Source of the DNA: Halobacteriales archaeon SW_10_68_16 | GTDB taxonomy: Archaea; Halobacteriota; Halobacteria; Halobacteriales; Haloarculaceae | Direction of reading: 5' to 3' | NCBI GenBank assembly: GCA_003023485.1 | Contig: PXSG01000024.1 | Coordinates: forward strand, 1 to 11,149 | Length of the DNA: 11,149 nucleotides | Shown: positions 6,197-11,149 of the stretch, piece by piece | Layout of the letters: each line of letters starts with the position of its first letter | How positions within the stretch are numbered: position 1 is the first letter of the stretch | The notes under the pieces: generated by a model | Databases searched by the model: none | Told to the model about the DNA's origin: nothing | What the model saw: only the letters and a program-made list of their open reading frames with translations | Made by a program: the position numbers and the translations under genes

Positions 6197-8142
6197 ATGA
6201 CAGACGGCGGGGGCAAGGAGTTGCGCGTCGAGGGGGCACGCAAGCGCGACGCCGGCCGGGGAATTGCGCGCCTCCCGGGCCACGTCCAGAGCGACCTCGG
6301 GGTGTTGAGCGGCGACCCCGTCATTATCGAGGGCGAGCGCCTCACCGTGGCGAAGGTCTGGCCCGGCGAGGACGACAGTGACGTAATTCGCATCGACGCG
6401 GACACCCGTGCCAGCGCGGGCACCTCCATCGGCGAGACGGTGCAGGTCAGGCGCGCGAGCGTCGAAGACGCAACCGCAATCGTGCTCCAGCCCGCCGACG
6501 AGCACACCGACGGCGACGTCAGCGACTCCGTCCTCACCCATCAGCTCAGGGAGAGCATCGTCCGTGTCGGCAAGCGCGTCCACGTCGAGGGCCACGGGAC
6601 CTACGTCGTCACCGACAGCCAGCCGGGGGGCTCGGTCAAGGTGACCACGAGCACCGACGTGACGCTCGACCCGGCGGTGGCAGACCAGGACGCGGGACCC
6701 CGACCCGACGAGGCCGACGGCGAGGAGCAAGCGGCCGAAACGGGGGCGACTTACGAGGACATCGGGGGCCTCGACGAGGAACTCGACCTCGTCCGCGAGA
6801 CCATCGAGTTACCCCTCTCGGAACCGGAACTGTTCGCCAGGCTCGGCGTCGACCCGCCGAAGGGTGTCCTGCTGTACGGGCCGCCCGGCACCGGCAAGAC
6901 GCTGATCGCCCGCGCCGTCGCCAACGAAGTCGACGCCTACTTCGAGGCCATCTCGGGACCCGAGGTCGTCTCGAAGTACAAGGGCGAGAGCGAACAGCGC
7001 CTCCGGGAGGCCTTCGACCGGGCCGCCGAGAACGCGCCGGCCATTCTCTTTCTCGACGAGATCGACTCCATCGCGGGCGCCCGCGACGAGGAGGCCGACA
7101 TGGAGAACCGCGTCGTCGCGCAACTGTTGACGCTGATGGACGGCCTCGAACAGCGCGAGGAGGTGATCGTCGTCGGGGCGACCAACCGGGTCGACACCGT
7201 CGATCCGGCGCTCCGGCGCGGCGGCCGCTTCGACCGCGAGGTCGAGATCGGCGTCCCCGACGAAACCGGACGCCGGGAGATACTCGACGTCCACACGCGA
7301 AACATGCCTCTGGCCGGGGACGTTGACCTCGACCGGCTCGCCCCCACCACCCACGGGTTCGTCGGCGCCGACATCGCCACGCTGGCACGCGAGGCCGGCC
7401 TGGCCGCGCTCCGGCGGGACCCACAGGAACTCGAAGTCTCGCGGGCGGACTTCGAGACGGCGCTCGCGAACGTCGAACCGTCCGCGATGCGCGAGTACGT
7501 CGCCGAGTCACCGACCGAGACGTTCGCCGACGTGGGTGGCCTGGCGGCGGCCAAGGACGAACTCCGCGAGGCCGTCGAATGGCCCCTCCAGTACGGCCCG
7601 CTGTTCGACGCGGCGGCGACCGACCCACCCTCTGGCATCCTGCTGTATGGCCCGCCGGGGACGGGCAAGACGCTGCTGGCGCGAGCCATCGCGGGCGAGA
7701 CGGGTGTAAACTTCGTCAGCGTCGCCGGGCCGGAGGTGCTGGACCGCTACGTCGGCGAGTCGGAGGAGGCGATCCGCGAACTCTTCGAGCGGGCCCGCCA
7801 GACCGCGCCGGCGGTGGTCTTCCTCGACGAAGTCGACGCCATCGCCGGCCGGCGCGGCGAGGGCCACGAGGTCACCGAGCGGGTGGTCTCACAGCTGCTC
7901 GCGGAACTGGACGCTGCGGCCGACCCCCCCTCGCTGGTCGTGCTCGCGGCGACCAACCGCATGGGGACGCGCTGGCAGCCGCGACCGACGGGTATTCGGG
8001 CGCGGAGGTCGAGGCGCTCGTCCGGGAGGCGTCTCTCCTTGCCATCCGCGAGGTCGCGGCGGATATCGACCCGGACGAGGCGAGCGCACACACCGGCGCT
8101 GTCGAGATCCGCGAGGAACACTTCCAGCGTGCGCTGGAGTGA
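6197..8142 (+). pseudogene. CDC48/p97-type AAA+ ATPase, deletion and frameshift in the D2 domain
   Basis: CDC48 hexamers unfold proteins with ATP, often for archaeal proteasomes. Order: an N-terminal barrel domain (about 1-180; [14 protein letters not shown] near the start), an acidic linker, D1 and D2. D1 has Walker A GPPGTGKT (228-235), Walker B ILFLDE (283-288), sensor ATNR and RGGRFDRE; D2 has Walker A at 485-492 and Walker B VVFLDE (540-545). The first frame is normal to ATNR (Arg588, 7958-7960), then fails. Five bases later another frame resumes at [18 protein letters not shown] and runs 58 codons to the TGA at 8140-8142. Comparison with D1 indicates about 136 nt missing, including the D2 arginine-finger segment. 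The original frame stays open to 8353, over the end of cheF. Start at 6197 follows TTTATC by 27 nt. Haloarchaea usually carry several CDC48 paralogues. Confidence 0.88.
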
Positions 8143-8185
8143 GTTGGCACTGCTCCCTGGTTCGCCGTCGGGAACCGTCCTGGCC

Positions 8186-9046
8186 CTACTCCTGGCTCAT
8201 CGCCTCGCTGGCCATGTTGCGCCCCTGGGCGTTCAGCGTCACCTCGGTCCGCTCGCGGACCTTGTCGACGGCGCCGACTTCGATGAGCCGCTGGTAGATA
8301 TCCTCGACCTCCTCGACGTCGATGCCCACGAAGTCGGCCATCTCGAACGGTGACACCCCCGAGTACAGCGCCATCAGGACCTGCCGTTCGGTCTCCGAGA
8401 GTTCGTGGTCGCCCCCGCGGTTCTCGATGACCGTCCGCAGGAGCGACTCCAGGGCCCGGGCGTGCCAGTCGTTGCCCGAGAAGTGCGTCTCGACGCTCCG
8501 GTCGTCGCTGTCGGTGTGTTCGACCTTCACGACCGGGCGCCGGTCGCCGGCGACCTCCCGGTCGGTCGTCTCGATGGTGCCGACGTTCCCGATCTCGAAG
8601 GAGACGGTCTCGCCGCCGGGCAGCCCCAGGACGACGGTGTCCTCCCGGAGGCGGAACTTCCCCTTCGACCACGAGTCGTCCTCTTGGACGACGCCGCCGA
8701 CGACCGCGGGATGTTTGACGAGGATCACCTCGTCGTGGAGGGCGGCCCGGCAGTACTCCGACTCGAAGTCCTCGACGTCCCGGACGTCCACGAGGATGAC
8801 GTTGTCGCCGATTTCCAGCGGTGTCGCGTCGCCGGCGGCCCCGCCGGGCAGGTCCTCGCCGTCGTCGGGAACGCGGATCTTGGCGTGCGGGATGGCCTGC
8901 TTGCCGCCGTTGGTCGCGAGGACGAGCCGCTCGCTGGTCAACACCACGCGGCAGGACTGCCAGTCGCCCTCGACGGGCTGGCCGTCCCTGACGGCGTAGC
9001 GGTAGTCCCCAGCGGTGTCGACGAGCCGCTGCTCTCCCTCGCTCAT
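8186..9046 (-). CDS. cheF: Taxis protein CheF
   Basis: A 286-residue cytosolic protein of the archaea-specific CheF family, which links the Che phosphorelay (CheY, CheC, CheD) to the archaellum motor. The N-terminal two thirds are beta-rich: [62 protein letters not shown]. The C-terminal third is a winged-helix domain ([43 protein letters not shown]). These features and the length fit CheF proteins as I know them from Halobacterium. The ATG at 9046 lies 34 nt from the centre of the strong minus-strand TTATATA (9077-9083), implying a short leader of a few nucleotides. Other che or archaellum genes are not in the window. It converges on the CDC48 gene, with 43 nt between stops, and is divergent from the coiled-coil gene. 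Confidence 0.8.
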   Translation of the reverse strand: MSEGEQRLVDTAGDYRYAVRDGQPVEGDWQSCRVVLTSERLVLATNGGKQAIPHAKIRVPDDGEDLPGGAAGDATPLEIGDNVILVDVRDVEDFESEYCRAALHDEVILVKHPAVVGGVVQEDDSWSKGKFRLREDTVVLGLPGGETVSFEIGNVGTIETTDREVAGDRRPVVKVEHTDSDDRSVETHFSGNDWHARALESLLRTVIENRGGDHELSETERQVLMALYSGVSPFEMADFVGIDVEEVEDIYQRLIEVGAVDKVRERTEVTLNAQGRNMASEAMSQE

Positions 9047-9076
9047 GCCGGTTCGTCGGGAGATAGCGCCCGAACC

Positions 9077-9083
9077 TATATAA
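9077..9083 (-). promoter_or_regulatory. Strong TATA box of cheF
   Basis: TTATATA on the minus strand is the best TATA match in the window. Its centre lies 34 nt before the cheF ATG, so transcription should begin about 7 nt before the start codon. Confidence 0.6.
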
Positions 9084-9177
9084 GCGCTGACGACTGGCCG
9101 GCACGTCGTCCGACAGCGACGAGTGAGACGGTACGGACTTCGACGTGTGCGACCGTCCGACGGGCGTCTGACGGGGC

Positions 9178-9183
9178 TTTAAG
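9178..9183 (+). promoter_or_regulatory. TATA-like element of the coiled-coil gene
   Basis: TTTAAG is centred about 40 nt before the preferred GTG at 9220. That leaves a short leader with room for the ribosome binding site AGGTG (9209-9213). Confidence 0.5.
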
Positions 9184-9219
9184 AGCGTGTGTGCGTGTCT
9201 GACAAGCAAGGTGTTCACG

Positions 9220-9615
9220 GTGTCACGGTCAAGTACAGCAGCCCCCGAGGAGGATGGTCCGGACGTCGCCGAGAGCGCGGCGGAATCCGAGTTCGTGTGG
9301 GCGAGCGTCGAGGACTCCGCTGACGCGACGGACCTCCGGGAGCGCGTCGACGCGCTGGAGGCCGAACTGGCGCGGGTGCGCGAGCAGCGCGACCGCCTCG
9401 CCGCGAAGGCAGCCCGCGTCCCGGACCTCGAACGCCAGGTCGAGCGGCTCAAAAACGAGAAACGGACGCTCATCCAGGCCCGCAAGGAGAGCCCGCAGCT
9501 GGTCCCGGCCGACGACGTGGCCGACGCGGGCCGACAGCGCGGCGAGCCACCCGACGCCAGACAACGACGCCGGGAGCGACGCCTCTGGACCTACCTGAAG
9601 CGGCAGCTCTTCTAG
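9220..9615 (+). CDS. Coiled-coil protein of unknown function
   Basis: A 131-residue hydrophilic protein that I do not recognise with certainty. Residues 1-36 are acidic and disordered-looking with FVWASVED; residues about 37-88 form a heptad-rich coiled coil (LRERVDALEAELARVREQ, LERQVERLKNEKRTL); then SPQLVP, and a very basic C-terminus (ARQRRRERRLWTYLKRQLF). The basic, aromatic tail could contact membrane or nucleic acid, but nothing proves it. Start choice: GTG codons at 9187, 9211 and 9220 are in frame. 9220 is preferred because AGGTG (9209-9213) lies 6 nt upstream, matching the 16S anti-Shine-Dalgarno, and a TTTAAG box precedes it. The GTG at 9211 remains possible. Its TAG overlaps the TAG of the DUF420-type gene in a CTAG palindrome. 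Confidence 0.7.
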   Translation: MSRSSTAAPEEDGPDVAESAAESEFVWASVEDSADATDLRERVDALEAELARVREQRDRLAAKAARVPDLERQVERLKNEKRTLIQARKESPQLVPADDVADAGRQRGEPPDARQRRRERRLWTYLKRQLF

Positions 9616-10169
9616 TAGACCGCGTACAGCATGAGGTAGACGACCAGCCCGAGCGCGAAGGAGACCAGCCACAGCGTTGCGGCGACGCGTCCGACCCGCG
9701 GGTGTGGCGTCGCCGGGAGTTCCGAGACGTCGTGGGTGAGCGCCAGCAGGAGGACGTAGTACAGCAAGGGGATACAGACGATGGCAAGCAGGATGTGGAC
9801 CGCGAGCGTGGGGAGGTAGACCAGCCGGTAGACGGCATCCGGGCCGGGGAAGGGCGTCGGTCCCACCAGCGAGACCCGATAGAGGTACAGGACGAGGAAG
9901 GTGACGAACAGCGCGAGGCTGGCGAGCATCGCCGCCCGGTGGCGTCGGACGTTGCCCCGGCGGACGCTGACGACGCCGTAGGTGATGGTCCCGATGGCGG
10001 CGAGGCTGACGGCGGCGTTGACGTGGGGGACGGCCGCGACGAGCGACCCGACGTGGGGCAGGAGTGTGGCGGGCACGAGGCCGCCGACGGCCGAGAACAC
10101 GAGCGCCAGCGAGAGGACCGAGAGGAGGGCCGTGAGTTCGCCCACTCGCTCGCGGGCCGACAGTTCCAT
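9612..10169 (-). CDS. DUF420-family integral membrane protein
   Basis: A 185-residue protein with five predicted transmembrane helices, about residues 12-32, 49-69, 80-98, 118-144 and 162-184, separated by short loops. Histidines lie in or near several helices (His39, His49, His77, His125, His146). This pattern and length match DUF420 (YozB-like) membrane proteins, which in many archaea and bacteria lie near haem-copper oxidase or haem genes and are suspected to act in oxidase assembly; that role is inferred from family context, not shown here. The ATG at 10169 is chosen because CTTTAT (10192-10197 on the minus strand) lies about 26 nt before it. The next in-frame ATG upstream, at 10193, falls inside that element. 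The stop shares the CTAG at 9612-9615 with the converging coiled-coil gene. Confidence 0.75.
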   Translation of the reverse strand: MELSARERVGELTALLSVLSLALVFSAVGGLVPATLLPHVGSLVAAVPHVNAAVSLAAIGTITYGVVSVRRGNVRRHRAAMLASLALFVTFLVLYLYRVSLVGPTPFPGPDAVYRLVYLPTLAVHILLAIVCIPLLYYVLLLALTHDVSELPATPHPRVGRVAATLWLVSFALGLVVYLMLYAVY

Positions 10170-10191
10170 GTCCACCCCACGGGACCGTCGC

Positions 10192-10197
10192 ATAAAG
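10192..10197 (-). promoter_or_regulatory. TATA-like element of the DUF420-type gene
   Basis: CTTTAT on the minus strand is centred about 26 nt before the ATG at 10169. This supports that start over the in-frame ATG at 10193. Confidence 0.5.
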
Positions 10198-10250
10198 GGG
10201 GTTTCGTTCCGGACGGCAGTTCCCGCTCCGGGTCGGCTTCCCACGCGAAC

Positions 10251-10257
10251 CTACTTG
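10251..10257 (+). promoter_or_regulatory. Possible TATA-like element of the MOT1-type transporter
   Basis: CTACTTG is centred about 27 nt before the GTG at 10281. The match is weak, but the spacing equals that of the other leaderless genes here. Confidence 0.3.
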
Positions 10258-10280
10258 CCGCCGGCCCGAGTACCACGGGT

Positions 10281-11149
10281 GTGCGACTGGCGCCGTCCGG
10301 ACACGGGACACCCGGGGTCGAGTTCGCCCGGAACGAGTTCACGGGCGCAGTCGGTGACTCGGTTACCGTCCTGCCCATCGTGGTCGCAGTCGCCGTCCTG
10401 ACGGACCTCTCGCTGGGAATGATGCTCGTCTGGTTCGGCGTCTTCCAGGTCGTCTGGGGGCTCTACTACGGCGTGCCCATCTCCGTCGAGCCGATGAAGG
10501 CGCTGGCTGCGCTCCTCCTGGCTGGCACCATCACGACCGGCGAGTTCCTGCTTGCCGGGGTCATCCTGGCGGTCGTTCTCGTCGCGATCGCCGCCACGGG
10601 GACGCTCGACCGGGTCCGGACGTACATCGGCGACCCCGTGGTCCGGGGCGTCCAGTTCGGCGTCGCGCTGGTCCTGCTGGAGACGGGGCTGTCCCTCGGG
10701 CTCGCGGACCGCTGGCTGGCGGGCCTCGCCGTCGCGGTCGCGCTCGCGGTCATCGCGACCGGCTACTGGAACCTGAGCGCCTTCGTCGTCCTCGTCGTCG
10801 GCACCGGCGTCGCGCTCCTCGAGACGGGGATCCCCGCACCTGCCGTGCCCGAGGTCACCGGTGTCGGAGCAATGTGGCCGCCGCCGGTCACGCTCGGAAC
10901 GGTCGAGGCGACGGTCAGCCAGTTGGCGATGACCGTCGGGAACGCGGCGCTCGCGGCGTCGGTGTTGCTCGCCGACTACTTCGACCGCGAGGTCTCGCCG
11001 GACGAACTCGCGGCGAGTATGGGCGTGATGAACCTCGTGGCGCTCCCGTTCGGGGCGATGCCGATGTGTCACGGGAGCGGCGGCATCGCCGGCAAGTACG
11101 CCTTCGGGGCACGGACGGCGGGCGCGAACGTCATTCTCGGCGTCGGCTA
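10281..11149 (+). CDS. Putative sulfate/molybdate transporter (MOT1 family), N-terminal part
   Basis: The frame from the GTG at 10281 runs 289 codons without a stop and leaves the window. The protein is highly hydrophobic. Near the N-terminus it has ARNEFTGAVGDSVTVLPI, then VWFGVFQVVWGLYYGVPIS and VEPMKALAA. Later it has GDPVVRGVQFGVALVLLE, SQLAMTVGNAALAAS and, at the edge, MPMCHGSGGIAGKYAFGA. These blocks are characteristic of MOT1-type molybdate/sulfate permeases, a branch of the SulP-like fold, so it should move an oxyanion across the cell membrane; substrate choice cannot be read from sequence. The GTG is chosen because it is about 27 nt after CTACTTG and leaves a short N-terminal tail before the first conserved block. 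An ATG first appears only at residue 51, inside conserved sequence. It is divergent from the DUF420-type gene. Confidence 0.78.
   Translation, partial: MRLAPSGHGTPGVEFARNEFTGAVGDSVTVLPIVVAVAVLTDLSLGMMLVWFGVFQVVWGLYYGVPISVEPMKALAALLLAGTITTGEFLLAGVILAVVLVAIAATGTLDRVRTYIGDPVVRGVQFGVALVLLETGLSLGLADRWLAGLAVAVALAVIATGYWNLSAFVVLVVGTGVALLETGIPAPAVPEVTGVGAMWPPPVTLGTVEATVSQLAMTVGNAALAASVLLADYFDREVSPDELAASMGVMNLVALPFGAMPMCHGSGGIAGKYAFGARTAGANVILGVG

Noticed and set aside
8159..8176. GGTTC...GAACC inverted repeat between the CDC48 gene and cheF as a terminator hairpin
   Set aside because: The stem has only five pairs with an 8-nt loop and no following T-run. In such GC-rich sequence this is expected by chance.
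7961..8353. Extension of the CDC48 frame beyond ATNR as a novel C-terminal domain
   Set aside because: The true C-terminal sequence ([16 protein letters not shown]...) is present in another frame just downstream, so the extension is a frameshift product and also runs antisense over cheF.
9106..9158. Repeated CGTCCGAC words upstream of the coiled-coil gene as operator sites
   Set aside because: Only two short copies occur, and such words are common in this composition. No symmetry or spacing supports a regulator site.

Overview
The window is chromosomal DNA from an extremely halophilic archaeon (class Halobacteria). It is very GC-rich, and the proteins are loaded with Asp/Glu. Many genes have a T-rich promoter element centred about 25-28 nt before the start codon, which implies leaderless mRNAs. 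Several families are typical of haloarchaea: GHMP-type shikimate kinase, the taxis protein CheF, a CDC48 paralogue, a DUF5796-like protein and a small C2HC zinc finger. I see no tRNA, rRNA, CRISPR array or insertion sequence, and no gene-free stretch over 300 bases.

Layout. At the left edge a small membrane protein leaves on the minus strand (1-187), divergent from a truncated ASCH-type gene (275-439). Next come tyrA (prephenate dehydrogenase), an Rsm22-family methyltransferase one base downstream, and surE on the plus strand. Converging on surE is a minus-strand run. Read in its own direction it is aroK (shikimate kinase, broken), chorismate mutase, a winged-helix antitoxin-like gene (frameshifted) and a PIN-domain toxin-like gene. 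A DUF5796-like gene is divergent from aroK, and a 46-residue zinc finger gene lies back to back with a large CDC48-type AAA+ ATPase (broken near its C-terminus). The right part holds cheF (minus), a coiled-coil protein (plus), a five-helix DUF420-type membrane protein (minus) and the start of a MOT1-type sulfate/molybdate transporter that runs off the right edge.

Function. tyrA, aroK and chorismate mutase are steps of aromatic amino acid synthesis, on two opposed transcription units about 3 kb apart. Rsm22 concerns the small ribosomal subunit, CDC48 protein unfolding, CheF taxis signalling to the archaellum, and SurE nucleotide salvage.

Most notable points. (1) Three separate genes (ASCH, aroK, cdc48) each lack a block of coding sequence. 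The loss is about 130-140 nt where it can be estimated, always with a frame change, which suggests a systematic assembly fault or clustered erosion. (2) In the PIN/winged-helix pair the antitoxin carries a 1-nt frameshift and the toxin carries Lys where the family normally has a catalytic Glu, so both halves look inactivated. (3) The Rsm22 homologue has a single cysteine and cannot form the Fe-S site of its mitochondrial relatives.
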